In this document: piece by piece, positions 10,395 to 21,627 of the stretch | Numbering within the stretch: the first letter of the stretch is position 1 | How the letters are laid out: every line of letters starts with the position of its first letter | Assembly: GCF_008831285.2 (NCBI RefSeq) | Contig: NC_045142.1 | Coordinates: 27,258,376-27,322,375, forward strand | Source: Nymphaea colorata | Taxonomy: Eukaryota > Streptophyta > Magnoliopsida > Nymphaeales > Nymphaeaceae | DNA length: 64,000 nucleotides | Direction of reading: 5' to 3' | Program-made: the position numbers and the translations under genes | The notes under the pieces: generated by a model | What the model saw: only the letters and a program-made list of their open reading frames with translations | The model's database searches: none | Told to the model about the DNA's origin: nothing

Positions 10395-11690
10395 TAATCA
10401 ATTTATATCAGCAAAGGTAAGAGCTTGAAAAAATTATCATACACAATGGTGACTGAACTGAAATAAAAAACGGGGTACCATATTCACAATTTGCACCATT
10501 CAAATAACCCTTTGCCTGCACAAGCTCCAGCATCTTGAAGCAGTTTATGTAATTAGATGAAAATCTCAAAGCATTCAAGATAGTTGGTACTTTGGGTACT
10601 AATGCCCACACGTAAACAAAGTCAGTTGCATAGAACGCTATGATAAAATAGTTTATAACATATTCAAGATAGAAGGAAATTAAGCAGCAAAGAATATTGT
10701 TACAATAAGAGGCCCCTTATAACAAGATCCAGGTCACAGGCAAGTTATACCATCAAAGAAAAGATCATGAAAAACTGTTCACGTGAACTGAAAAGAGTTA
10801 TAGGTACAATTTTCATGCTTTTTCATTTCTAAAATAACTCTTTGCCCATACATGCTCCATCTTTGTTCATCTTGAAGCAGTTAGTGCACATCAGAAATGA
10901 GAACAAGGGGTTAAAAAATTTTCAATGTTGAATAAGGACCAATCTGAAATGAGAAACGACACAGAGATCGCTTACTCAAAACCCTTTGCACAACGCCAAA
11001 GTAGCACAACACTTGCATCGATCTTTATTTTTGTGCTGATCACCTTCTGAATCAGAAACTTCCCTAAATATTAACTCTATCTGCACTCCTGTTTATTTAT
11101 AGTTTATGTATCTTATCACTTGACCCTTGCAGTTCTAACATCGCTAAGAAAGAAATCCAGTGCAGCATACATAGAATGACAGACTAATTTCTTTCAGAAA
11201 ATGAAACATCACGGACTCATCACTCATTAAATGCTGAATGATGTATGTGCGATGATTGTAATAAAAAAAAAATTCTTTCACAACATATCAACGAAGTCCA
11301 TTATATGTTTTCAATTCTTTCTTCATTCATTCAAGTTCAAATTTCGGATGATTAAGGTAAAGGAAACTATGAAACACGCACACACAGAATAAACACAGCT
11401 TAAGAAGAAGGTACTGAACATGGCAAAAATAGAGTTAAAAACTTAAGAGCAGCACAATAAAAAAGGTCAACAAACAACAGCAGCAGTGATTCAGTGAAAG
11501 ATCAAGGCTAAAGAATGTGCATAATAGAAATTAGAAACCCATATCACCATAGCATGATAGCGATACAATGAAGAGAAAAAGCAATTGGCAGAAAAGGTTA
11601 AGAAAAATAAAAAGAAAAAATAAAGTATGAATGAAACGGCCCACTATAATTCACTACGCAACAAAAATGGAAGACCACTAAAATAAAGTA
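10395..11690. other. No gene; weak direct repeat about 335 bp apart
   Basis: A stretch near 10489-10565 (CTTTGCCTGCACAAGCTCCA ... CATCTTGAAGCAGTT) recurs in diverged form near 10830-10900. No open frame of note. The remainder is AT-rich. Confidence 0.4.
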
Positions 11691-11726
11691 TGGACGAAAG
11701 TCACGAAACACCTGCAGCCAGCAGCC

Positions 11727-11834
11727 CTGCTCCGTGCTCTCTTTGTCTCTGCTGCTCCCTTTCTCACTCTTTCATATTTCCTGCTCAGTGCTCTCTTTGT
11801 CTCTGCTGCTCCCTTTCTCACTCTTTCATATTTC
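11727..11834 (+). repeat. 54-bp tandem duplication in a CT-rich stretch
   Basis: Two adjacent 54-bp units (11727-11780, 11781-11834) differ at one base. The unit is CT-rich (CTCTCTTTGTCTCTGCTGCT). Because 54 is a multiple of three, two overlapping frames stay open over 11690-11985, giving Ser/Leu/Cys-rich translations with no family resemblance. It looks more like a pyrimidine-rich leader than a protein gene. Confidence 0.8.
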
Positions 11835-12239
11835 TCTATCAAGCTATCTCCCTCTCTTTGTCTCTCATTCTCTCCCTCGCACTCTCTCCATGGCGCAGCC
11901 CTGCATTTTCCCCTTTCGAAAACCTAGGCAAACGAAAGGGGGCAGGCTGGGTTTTGTGGGTTGGATTCGGGTAGAACCAAACTAAACCTGGATTCAAATA
12001 CTACATAGCAGCAATAAAAATTTTGAATTTTTTAATTTTTTTTTTTTTCAGTTTGCTGGGTTAGGGCCACGGCCCAGGCAGCCCCCCCCTGGCTCTATCC
12101 CTGCATACATGTCATACAACAAATAGTATATATAAGCATGTATAGTATCTATACGTATGTATAGTACACTAATGTTGCATAACTTATATATAATACTATA
12201 ATATATCATATAACATATATACAAGTTTTTCAAAATATC

Positions 12240-12246
12240 TATTATA

Positions 12247-12284
<38 letters not shown>

Positions 12285-12433
12285 CGTGTATATATAGTAT
12301 ATATATACACATGTATTATACATAACTTTTAGTATACATATATGTACACATGTCAACTTATAAATAATTATATGTTAACAAATTATATTTACAATATGTA
12401 TTATATTATGTGTATGTACATTGTACACATAAC

Positions 12434-12466
<33 letters not shown>

Positions 12467-12502
12467 GTATTATATTATGTGTATGTACATTGTACACATA
12501 AC

Positions 12503-12545
<43 letters not shown>
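12240..12545. repeat. (TA)n microsatellites with a 69-bp tandem palindromic unit
   Basis: TA runs lie at about 12243-12285, 12437-12462 and 12505-12537. Between them a unit containing TGTACATTGTACACATAACG starts near 12393 and again near 12462, a period of 69 bp. It includes inverted halves (TGTACA). The long reading frames here are translated TA repeats (Tyr/Ile) and are not genes. Confidence 0.85.
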
Positions 12546-12547
12546 TT

Positions 12548-12970
12548 TAGGGATGTCAATGGATCGGATTCGGATCCGATCCGATCCGAATCGCTTGTAA
12601 AAAATCGGATATGGTTAGTAATTTGACATCCGATTGAGAAATCGGATCAGATTCGGATTTAAGAAGTAACATCCGATCGGATACGGATTTGGATTTAAGT
12701 AAATATCCGATCGGATATTGAACCATCTTATCCCATCGGATACGGATTCGGATTCGGATTCGGTTTTAAGTAAATATCCGATCGGACACTTAACCATCAT
12801 AACAAGTATATCCGAATCCGAATTACAGCTTGATATCCGAATCCGAACCGTGATATGATATCCGAATCCGAAACGAAGTGCTGACATCCGAATCCGAATC
12901 TAAGATTGAGTTGGTGACCCCAGACATCCGAATCCGATGATATCCGAATCCGAATCTAAGATTGAGTTGG
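12548..12970. repeat. Degenerate GGATTC/GAATCC hexamer satellite
   Basis: Starts TTAGGGATGTCAATGGATCG and continues as imperfect repeats of CGGATTCGGATATC and its complement ATCCGAATCCG for about 420 bp. The motif is present on both strands because the array switches orientation near 12800. A second copy of a block ending GAGTTGGTGACCCC lies about 50 bp after the first (12908 and 12964). The opening resembles ends of some hAT-type MITEs, but I see no matching right end. Confidence 0.75.
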
Positions 12971-15000
12971 TGACCCCACGTTTTGAAGTAGAGACCTATG
13001 AATGGTTAGGCAAAAGGTCTAACCAAGCGCACCAACTTAAAGTTATGATATAAAAATAATATAAACTGTATATGAAGGTATAACCTGATTAATAGCTGAT
13101 TGTTTTTACGAAGTTGCATATAAACTATTTATGCCATTTAACTTAAACTATTTAAAAATATATCATATAAAACTAATAAAATAATAATTAATATTATATT
13201 TAATTAAACGTTTTTGTGTAAACAAGCAAACTATTATAGTTAAGGCATCAACTAAACAGGATATCTTAAATAATGTATTTATTTAATTATTAATAATAAT
13301 AATAAAAACTTCTATAAGAAAATTTCAATAAAATTAGTATTTTAAAAAATATGAAAATTAATCATAAATAGATATGTTTAATATGAAAAAAGTCTTGAAC
13401 GCATAAAAAAGTTTTAATTTATGAAATTAAAAATTATTTATTCAATTAATCAAGTAAATCATTTTGTATAATCATATAATATGTCCAAAAGTCTTAGATA
13501 TTTCATATATAACACATAATTCACAAATTTGAAAACAAAAGCCTCTAACTATTAAGAAAACAACACATTGTTCGATTTAATAAACTATCTTACATATCAT
13601 TGGAGTAATTATAAAATTTTATGTAAAGAATGATTATAGTAATAAAGGTAAGAGGATTAATAAATTATTTTATATTATTAAACACTCTTGTTACAGGTGT
13701 AACACAAATTATTTTAATCAACTCAATAAAATGAGAAAAAATCATTAAATAATATTTTTTAATGATAAATAATATGGGTCTCACGATTTAATAATTGACA
13801 ATAAGTGATCAACTGATCATCATGAAATAATAGTTTACTCAATTTAAAATATGTTATTAGTTACAAATAAACCAATTAATGTTCAATGTTCACAATTTTT
13901 ATAACGAAAGCATGAAAGCTTCTTCATCGTGTATTTTAGCAGGAAATCTTAAATAATATATTTATTTAATTAAAAATAATAAAGAAAACTTCAATCAAAA
14001 AATTCAAAAAAACGAGAATTTTTAAAATATGAAAAAGACACTTTTTAAGGCTATAAATTTTAATGGACTGTTATGTCAAATTGGTTTCAAGTATGGCTAT
14101 ATTATATATTTAAGAAAGTAAAGGTTTCAAGAAAAACTATTGGCATGTATGTCACTTATGAAAAAAAAGTTGATAGCAAACAAACTGCTAAACTCATAAA
14201 ATAAAAAAAGTTGATAGAAAATCTTAAACACATTATGATATTCATTTTAGTTGAAAGGTTCTCCACTTGCATAAACGCATGTATGTCCTAGGTGTTTGAT
14301 ATATAATACATAATTCACAAATTTGAAAATAAAAACTTTAACTAGTAGCAAAATAACAAATTGTTCGATTTAATAAATTATCTGATATATCAAATAATAG
14401 CTTTTTTATATACTATATGCTTAGAAGTTGTTTTGTTGCCAGAGTCAAACTATAGTTCTAAAATTTAAAGTGAAGCCAAAACATAATTTTTAATTTTTTT
14501 TTTTAGCAGTGAGTCACCCGAACTCTTTTATTTTATTGTCGCACCCGCGTCGCATCAAGTCGGGTGCGCACTGAACATGGGTGCGGCTCCGACTCACACC
14601 CGAGTCCAGTTAGAATGTCATATTATTAAATTACTTATATAAAATATGTTGTTCTGAAATTTTCAACTTTCTTTAGATTGGACGAAATTAAAAAGCCATA
14701 GTTTTTTAAATTACTTATATTACAATTTTCAACTAGCTATAGGTTGGACGAAATTAAGAAACCATAGTTTTTCCTTTAAGTTCAATTTAAGTTGATCAAA
14801 TTTAAAATGAAAATAAAGCTTCCCGCCCATTTTGTTTGATTGTAAAAGCAATCGTTTTTATTGGTTGTTAAATGAACGTTGTTGAAGATGATTGGTCTTG
14901 TTTCTTCTTCCCTACGGCTCAATAGAAAAACAAAAAAAGGAAACAAGAAAAGGAAACAAAAAAAGAAGAACTGCTTGACGTTCTTGACGTTCTTCCTTCC
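12971..15000. other. AT-rich gene-free DNA with diverged 0.7-0.8-kb direct repeat
   Basis: Two blocks recur in the same order. ATCTTAAATAATGTATTTAT near 13262 resembles 13947, and ACATAATTCACAAATTTGAA near 13513 recurs near 14311. Their spacing of 685-800 bp suggests an old tandem duplication. A smaller duplicated block (TTGGACGAAATTAA...CCATAGTTTTT) lies at about 14675 and 14740. No coding frame is credible. Confidence 0.55.
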
Positions 15001-15130
15001 CTGCACCGTTCCTTCCCTGCACCAAAGATTCGAAGAATAACCCTTGCCATTCTTCCCCTCTTTTCTTCTCCCTCTTGCTCTCTCACGCTGCGTTCAGGGC
15101 CAAAACAAAAAAAGTTTGTGGTGAGTTAGG

Positions 15131-15300
15131 TGACTTGGTCGGCTTTCCTTCCCTCGGTGGCATTGTAGAAGTTGGTGAGGGAAACGTTGGCTTCTAGGGG
15201 CAGGGAGGCGAACGCGCGGCGTAGGTTGTGGTCGAAGTTGCTGTCCACCATGTAACCGGTGCAGTACCAAAAGGGAGGGGACTCGACCTTTTCGTCCTGA
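15131..15300 (-). pseudogene. Gnk2/DUF26 (ginkbilobin-like) domain fragment
   Basis: The minus strand encodes about 56 GC-rich codons containing PPFWYCTGYM, then SNFDHNLRRAFASLP, then TNFYNATEG. Spacing and residues match the first half of a Gnk2-homologous (DUF26, stress-antifungal) domain, found in cysteine-rich receptor-like kinases, plasmodesmata-located proteins and secreted CRRSPs. No signal peptide, second domain or kinase is attached, so this is a broken gene piece. Its GC-rich codon use stands out from the AT-rich DNA around it. Confidence 0.65.
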
Positions 15301-15509
15301 AAGTGCTCGCCCTTATCATCGCCAACTCACTAAGGTAATGCTGCTCTCCTCTGAAGCTTTTTCTTGCCTCTGGTTTTGATGCGTTTGCTTGTGGCATTCT
15401 TTCTTCTAGTCGAGATGTTTGTTTGAAGTCGGAAGATGATGCACCTTGGTTTTATTTGATTACAAATGAACGACGTATTTGTTGCAACTGCACTGATTGA
15501 TATCATGAT

Positions 15510-15821
15510 ATGTATAGCAAATGTGGTTGCTTGGACAGTGCATACCAAGTGTCTGAGAAGATGCCACAGAGGGATGTGGTTGCTTGGAACTCCATGGCTG
15601 CAGGTTGTGCTCTTCATGGGCTATATGATGATGTGATCTGTTTGGTTCTGGAAATGCAACAGGCAGGCCTTAAGCCAAACTCTTCAACTTTGGTTTCAGT
15701 TTTGCCTGTTTTTGGTGAAGCTTCAGCTCTTCGACAGGGCAAGAGCATACACTCTTACTGCGTAAGAAGGTTCTTTCAATCGGCCACCTTCCTTACTTAC
15801 AGGTGGCTTTCAAGTCTATAA
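15510..15821 (+). pseudogene. PPR (pentatricopeptide repeat) protein fragment
   Basis: A 103-codon frame. The first 35 residues are a classic PLS-type PPR unit (MYSKCGCLDSAY ... MPQRDVVAWNSM), followed by GLYDDVICLVLEMQ, GLKPNSSTLVSVLP and ALRQGKSIHSYC. Plant PPR proteins are organellar RNA-processing or RNA-editing factors of 400-900 residues; here only about two and a half repeats remain. No upstream targeting sequence or downstream E/DYW domain is visible. It ends where LTR sequence of Copia-2 begins further right. Confidence 0.8.
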
Positions 15822-15994
15822 GCTTCATCCCACGCTTCAAATCTTTCTCTTTGAACTTGTGCAGTTCGTTTTAACTTACCTTGCATTAGGGTTGTTTCCG
15901 TATCTTCCATACCAGCAGCTCCCGGCCCTCCCTCGATGGGTTGTTCTTGAATTCCTGTCTGGATGTCACCTGTAATCTCCACAAAAGAAGCTCC

Positions 15995-16700
15995 GACATG
16001 ATTATATCCAATAATTACGCAGCTAATAGCAGCTTTTAACATCAATTAACCAATCCAAACAAGCTGATTTCATAAAAGGGATTGCACAAGGCTGCTGAAA
16101 GTCAGTTGCGAGCATAAAATCGAGTTTTCAACACCAATGTTGCAGCAATATATGTCAAGATATATGTCAGATAATGCAGAAAATAAGAGACACCAATTTA
16201 CGTTGAAAAACCCTCAATAATGGGGTACAAAAAAAGCACGGGCAAGGGAGACTTTATATATATTTCAAAGAGGCAATACAAACACATCAATATGTGTTGC
16301 TCTTCTTGTAGAGAATAATATAAATTATTCTCAGAATGAATGCACAAGAAAACAACAAAAAAAGAAATCACTGTATGTTCTTCTTTCATTTCTTTTGTTT
16401 TCTTCACCTTCTCTGTTTACACTTGCACCCACGCGGCTGCACAAACCATAGCCGTGCTCTTCTTCCTCTTTCCTTCTTGCCTACCTCCTCTCCTTCTCTT
16501 CTTTTCCTTCCTCTTCCCTTTCTCCTTGCTTGGTGTGAGCGACGATGGAAGAGCCCTCTTTTCTTTTTCCCAAAAGAAAACACAAGAGAGAGTGAGAGTC
16601 GTGAAAGAGATGGGGCACAATCGGGTGCCCTCCCCATTTCCTCTGCCCGTTCACTTAAGTGACAGGTCGGGTCTTTACTTAAGGCTGGACCTGACCCAAC
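15995..16700 (-). repeat. Copia-2 3' LTR, truncated
   Basis: Matches 27645-28372 with roughly 90% identity by eye. On the minus strand it begins TGTTGGGTC after the purine tract. About 85 bp at its far end are missing relative to the 5' LTR, where PPR-side DNA takes over. Open frames on both strands within 16200-16790 are LTR shadows. Confidence 0.85.
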
Positions 16701-16906
16701 AAACTCCCCCTCTAGCCTCAAGAGAGGAAACATACCTGCAAAATGAACAAAACTTAATGCACTGCCTTAAAGGTAGTCACCTCAACTAAGTCTATACACA
16801 TGTCATGTATCTCTTTAGGTAGAGACTTCCTCGTCATATCTGCATGATTCTTCTCTGTATGTATCTTCTCTAACTGAATTAGTTTTTGCTCAAGCACATC
16901 ATGAAT

Positions 16907-17257
16907 CTAATGATATCTAACATCAATGTGCTTGGTCCTTGAGTGGAACGTTGAATTCTTTACCAAGTGTATAGTACTTTGGCTATCACAATGCAACACA
17001 TAGGTCTTTTGGCTAAGGCATATATCATGAAGAAAACTCTTCATCCACAACAACTCTTTACCAACTTCAATTGCTGTAATATATTCTACCTCTGTGGTGG
17101 AAAGTACAACACACTTCTGCAACTTAGATTGCCATGATACAACTCCTGCTAAGAAAGTAAAGACATAACCAGAAAGAGACTTTCTAGAGTTCAAGTCACC
17201 TGCCATATCTGCATCAACAAATTCTTGTATCTCTGGAATAGATTTACCAAAACACAA
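16907..17257 (-). pseudogene. Copia-2 RNase H domain
   Basis: A 116-codon minus frame with the Copia RNase H signature: FVDADMAGDLNSRKS, SGYVFTF, VVSWQSKLQKCV, LSTTEVEYI and HCDSQS, then KHIDVRYH. Three acidic catalytic positions are visible. RT, which should precede it, is absent, so it is a remnant. Confidence 0.88.
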
Positions 17258-17639
17258 ACAATAATTGTGTTTTAGATAGAATTATATCATCTACCACTTC
17301 TGCATAAGATCCTAACTCTCCACTATTTGTAAACATAATATATTCATTAGTAAAATATCTAGTAGATGAAATATGCATTCTTTTACCTCTCCCAAATTGC
17401 TCTTGGTTCTCAATGAGGAGGGAGCTCCCCCTCCAACTCATGCTCATGATCAGTTTGAGTCTCCATAGGGATGTCATCTGTATACTGCACATCTGCCTCT
17501 CTTTCATCTTCCTTTACATTTTCATCAGTCTCACAATGCTCAGATGAAAGTTCTTCAGGTTATGTATAGGTTGACTCATGAACACCACTAGCATTCACAC
17601 CTGACTTCATGTCTCCCATGACATCTTCAATAGTCTGAT

Positions 17640-18540
17640 CCTCTTTGAAGACAATATCACGACTCCTGTAGATTTTGTTATTCTTTGGACTTTATAACTT
17701 GTAACCAAATCTATCATATGCACAACCAAGAAAGATTAGAGGAATAGCTTTATCATCCAGTTTGGTTCTATGTTCTTTAGGTACATGCACGAATTCTTTG
17801 CAACAAAAAACTCTGAGGTGATCATATTTAACATCTTCATCTGACCACATTCTCTATGGAATATTTCCATCTAGAGGCACTGAATGAGATCTATTTATCA
17901 AATAAACTACGGTACGTGTTGCTTCTGCAAAAAAAAACTTGGGCAACTTAGAGCTGGATAGCAAATTTCTTATTCTCTCAATTATAGTTTTGTTCATCAT
18001 TTCTTCAACTCAATTATGTTGTGGAGTATAAGGAACAGTCTTTTCATGTCTAATACCATACTGTAGACAATATTCTTCTAAAGAAGATGTTATGTACTCA
18101 CCACTATTATCTATACGCAGTCTCTTCATTTTCTTACCAATCTCGCGCTCGACCAAATACCACTTACTTCACTTTTGTTTTTCATTGTAAAGGCCCACAT
18201 CTTCCTAAATGCATCATCAATAAATGTAACAAAATAGGATGCTCTACCTTTAGATGTCACATTTATAGGTCCGCACACATCAAAATAAACTAAATCTAAT
18301 GCATCTTTGGTTTTAAAAGAGTGCTTTTTTCTGAAAAAAGAATCTACGTAACTTACCAATCAAGCAATGATCACAAGGAGATAACTGTGCACCATGTGCC
18401 TTTGGTAACAAATTTTTCTTGGTGAGCAATTCTCTTTGACTCATGTGAACTAACCTCTTATGCCACAAATCTGACAAAGTATTACCAGTAACCGCATTTA
18501 CCTCCACACTACTGATTCGAGGCTTCATACCTTACAAAGA
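17640..18540 (-). pseudogene. Copia-2 integrase remnant
   Basis: In successive minus frames one sees a zinc-domain piece (LWHKRLVHMSQREL, then a C-x2-C in SPCDHCLIGK), the core start DLVYFDVCGP and YFVTFIDD, and the C-terminal part (CCKEFVHVPKEHR-type, IFLGCAYD, RSRDIVF). Several stops and frame changes interrupt it. It sits in the expected place between protease and the deleted RT. Confidence 0.8.
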
Positions 18541-18702
18541 TCAAAATCTACTACCTCTAGCCAACACTAGTGTCCCCTTTGTCAGTTTCCAACCTGTTTA
18601 ACTAAACAAAGTATAATATCCATCTTCATTTAGTTTTCCTGTAGAAATCAGATTCATTCTAAGATCTGGAACATGTCATACATCTCTCAAAGTCAACTTG
18701 CA

Positions 18703-19453
18703 TCATGTGCTCGTCTCAATGCAATCATCTCCTATCCTAACAATCCTTGAAGTGTCACTATTACCCATATGAACTACTCCAAGATCACCTGCTCTGTAGG
18801 ATAATAACAACTCTCTACATGGCGTGACATGATAGGATGTCCCAGTATCTAAACTCCATGTAGAATCACCATTATGAACTGTAAGACAATCATTTTCCTC
18901 AAATAAAAATAATACTACCTCATTATCTGAAGCAACTGCAGTGTACTCTTTTAGCTTCACATTCTCTTGACTCTTCTTTTTCTTCTTTCCATTTCCTGCA
19001 ATCAATCTTCTTATGACTTGGAATACTACAATGAAAGCTTTTACCTTTCATCTTGGGTATTGATTTGGACCAAGATTTTGATCTGTGATGCCATTTGTTA
19101 TGGTTTTTCTGTATGTCCTTGTCTCCCTTCACTAGCACTTGTGAGCTAGTAGTACCAAGAGACTTTCTCCTTGTCTCTTCATTTAGAATGCTGCTGGTTA
19201 CATGCTTCATCGTTAGCATACCATCTGGGGTGGAGTTGCTCAAATAAACAACTAAAAACAATTAAAGTCTCCCAACTATCGAAAAGAGAACTGAGCAATA
19301 AGAGTGTCTGTATCTCATCATCCAATATCATTTCATGGCTGACAATTGATTGATTATGCTCTGCACTTCCTTCAAATGCTATGACACAGATTTCTTCTTT
19401 CTAAGTTTGAGATTTACCAATTGCCTAATCAAGAAAGTCTTGTTCCTAGCTGC
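18703..19453 (-). pseudogene. Copia-2 gag C-terminus, knuckle and protease
   Basis: The stretch next to the Gypsy insertion reads KAARNKTFLIRQLVNLKLRK, the conserved Copia gag core. A degenerate knuckle follows (FHCSIPSHKKIDC, first Cys lost), then the protease DTGTSYHVT near 18850. A stop falls within the gag part and frames shift between gag and protease. Confidence 0.82.
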
Positions 19454-19458
19454 TTTTC
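19454..19458. other. Target-site duplication of the Gypsy element (left copy; right copy 27238-27242)
   Basis: TTTTC occurs on both sides of the Gypsy element. Deleting the element and one copy joins the minus-strand Copia-2 gag as LHDLYERK followed by AARNKTF with no frame change. This fixes both insertion borders to the base. Confidence 0.92.
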
Positions 19459-19648
19459 TATAATACCTCAGAAGTTTAGTCTCGTATCGAAGATTGTGAG
19501 GGATCTTCAAGGACTTATAAAGGGAGGCTTTAATGAGATGATTGTCCTGGTTCCTAGCCTTTTTAGGATCGAAACCAAAACTGCTAGGGGACGGGTTGGG
19601 ATCCGCCGAACCAAGGGCCCAAGCCCAGGAATGGGTCGGGTTGTTATT
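19459..19648 (+). repeat. TRIM-type LTR forming the 5' end of the Gypsy element
   Basis: Colinear over its full length with the reverse complement of 10207-10394, including AGTTTAGTCT, TATCGAAGATTGTGAGG, CTTATAAAGGGAG and GGGTCGGGTTGTTA. It has no similarity I can see to the 3' LTR apart from the ends (TGTAA-type start, GGGTCG near the end). Confidence 0.88.
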
Positions 19649-19649
19649 T

Positions 19650-19660
19650 TGGTATCAGAG
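19650..19660 (+). promoter_or_regulatory. Gypsy primer binding site (tRNA-iMet)
   Basis: TGGTATCAGAG lies directly after the TRIM-type LTR, separated by a short T run. The same TTTTGGTATCAGAG context is typical behind chromovirus LTRs. Confidence 0.88.
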
Positions 19661-19839
19661 TACAGTGTCTAGAGTCCATGTCCAATAACAATGTCGATCA
19701 CAAGCAGAGGAAGGTCATCCAAACCTGTTAAAGAATGATGTTTTGATTTCATTCTGAATATTGAATTTCATAGTTTTGTGGTAGTTCTAATGAATTGCTT
19801 TACGTATTCATGTTTGTTTCCTCTGTGCGGTGTAGTTCA

Positions 19840-20613
19840 ATGGCATGCACTAGAGGAGGGAGTGTTAGTGGACGAGGGAGAACTCCTCGCAACACCAGAA
19901 GCTGGAATGAAGAGACACATCCTACTGGACCTAGGGTGCCTGGTGCAAACGTCCAACAACAACAACAAGCATTCATCATGAACACTTTGCAGATGATTAC
20001 GGGATTGGTGCATGGACTGGCACATAATGCTTCTGCAGGAGGAATTAGTACAGACACAAACAGAACAACAAATGGTGAGGCAAGGGGCACAACTCACCAA
20101 CAATTTATGAGTCTGTATCCCCAAAAATTTCATGGAAAGGGCACTGCTGACGATGCTAAAGAGTGGATAAAGGAAACTGAGGAGATCTTTACCACCCTAG
20201 AAGTGCCTGACAACAAGAAGGTTCGGTATAGAACCTTTATGCTAAAAAGAGATGCTAAGGAATGGTGGCAAACGCAACGTGAAGTGAAGTTCGCAAATCA
20301 CGAAGCGACTTGGGGAGAATTCAAGGAAGCCTTCACACATGCCTACATCCCAACCTTCACACGAGAGAAACACATGCAAGAATTCCTGGACCTTCAACAA
20401 GGGAGTCTGTGTTTGCACGAATACGTCGTCAAATTCAGACATTTTGAAAAATATTGCCCCCATGTGTATACTGCTGATGCGGACCGAGCAAATAAGTTTG
20501 TCAGAGGACTTAAAGACGGGTTGCGGAGCCAAGTAATTAGTAGTCATCCAAGAGATCTAGACGAGGACTGGAACAGGACGCAAGGGACAGATAGGAGAAG
20601 TGAATTTCTGTGA
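19840..20613 (+). CDS. Gypsy gag (capsid region)
   Basis: Starts at the Met at 19840 (MACTRGG), since the 15 codons upstream in frame are not gag-like. It contains the Retrotrans_gag domain core: LYPQKFHGKGTADDAKEWI, VRYRTFMLKRDAKEWW, FKEAFTHAYIP, FLDLQQGSLCLHEYVVKF and CPHVYTADADRANKFVRGL. The TGA at 20611 comes early; the chain resumes in frame as YKSRPDMFKRRR, so one stop, possibly a CGA-to-TGA change, separates gag from the nucleocapsid part. Confidence 0.85.
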   Translation: MACTRGGSVSGRGRTPRNTRSWNEETHPTGPRVPGANVQQQQQAFIMNTLQMITGLVHGLAHNASAGGISTDTNRTTNGEARGTTHQQFMSLYPQKFHGKGTADDAKEWIKETEEIFTTLEVPDNKKVRYRTFMLKRDAKEWWQTQREVKFANHEATWGEFKEAFTHAYIPTFTREKHMQEFLDLQQGSLCLHEYVVKFRHFEKYCPHVYTADADRANKFVRGLKDGLRSQVISSHPRDLDEDWNRTQGTDRRSEFL

Positions 20614-20631
20614 TACAAGTCGAGGCCAGAC

Positions 20632-21588
20632 ATGTTCAAGAGAAGGCGCAGTGACAGGGTGAATCAAGGGGACAGATTCAACAGGCAGAGGCCATCAGCA
20701 TCTAGGCGGGACAGTGAATGCCCTAAGTGTCATCGCCAACACCCTGATAAACCATGTTACAGAGATATCAGAGCATGTCTTTACTGTGGAACACAAGGTC
20801 ATTTTATTCATGAGTGCCCAAAGAAGAAAGAGGTAGAGCAAAGGCATGGTGCAACCAATCAGCCAGCAGAAAAGAAGGTACCTGGGAGAGTTTACGCGAC
20901 CACGGTTGAAAAGTTGAAACCTACTGACGTGATTGAAGCTACCCTTCTTGTACAATCTCATTGGGCTCATATTCTGTTTGACTCTGGTGCATCACATTCT
21001 TTTGTTTCTAAGAGTTTTGCTGAAATTTTAGAGTTAGAAAGAAAGAAAATGCCTTATGAATTGTTAGTTGCTACGCCTATGAGAAACAAAGACACATGCA
21101 GAACATATCTAGAAAATGTGAAAATAAAAATACATGGACAATTATTACCAGCACTATTGGTGGTAATGAATATGATGGGGTATGACATAATCCTAGGAAT
21201 GGATTGGTTATACCATCACTATGCGATGATAGATTGCAGAAAGAAGAAGTTGAAGATTCAGTTGGAGAATGGTCAAAAGATTGAATTTAGAGTAAAAACG
21301 CCCCAAGATCAAAGAAAGTTGGTTGTCTCAGCAGTTAAGGCAAGGAAATACATGGAAAATGGGTGCACTGCATATTTGGTTACCATGGACGCAATCGAGC
21401 AGAAATTAAAACCCATTAGTGAGGTGCGTACGGTGAAGGACTACGCAGATGTGTTTCCTGAGGATTTACCTGGATTGCCTCCCGTACGAGAAGTGGAGTT
21501 TGGCATCGAATTGATGCCAGGAACTGCACCTATTTCTAAGACCCCATATAGAATGGTACCAGCAGAATTAGAAGAATTAAAGAAGTAG
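20632..21588 (+). pseudogene. Gypsy nucleocapsid, protease and RT entry
   Basis: A basic segment, then a CCHC knuckle ACLYCGTQGHFIHEC at about residues 48-62 with a preceding Cys-rich PKCHRQHPDKPC. The aspartic protease is LFDSGASHSFVS at about residues 114-125, with the downstream ILGMDWL motif. The RT entry follows (VFPEDLPGLPPVREVEF, PYRMVPAELEELKK). A TAG at 21586 cuts the chain where chromovirus proteins normally have Gln, so a CAG-to-TAG change is likely. Confidence 0.88.
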
Positions 21589-21627
21589 ATACAAGATTTA
21601 GCCAGCAAGGGATTTATCCGTCCGAGT

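Noticed and set aside
12048-12626. Open frames rich in Tyr and Ile on both strands
   Set aside because: They are translations of TA microsatellites and flanking AT-rich DNA.
16336-16789. Overlapping frames of 60-149 codons on both strands near 16.4-16.7 kb
   Set aside because: They lie in the Copia-2 LTR, and the same region is repeated at 28.0-28.3 kb with disrupted frames. They are shadows, not genes.
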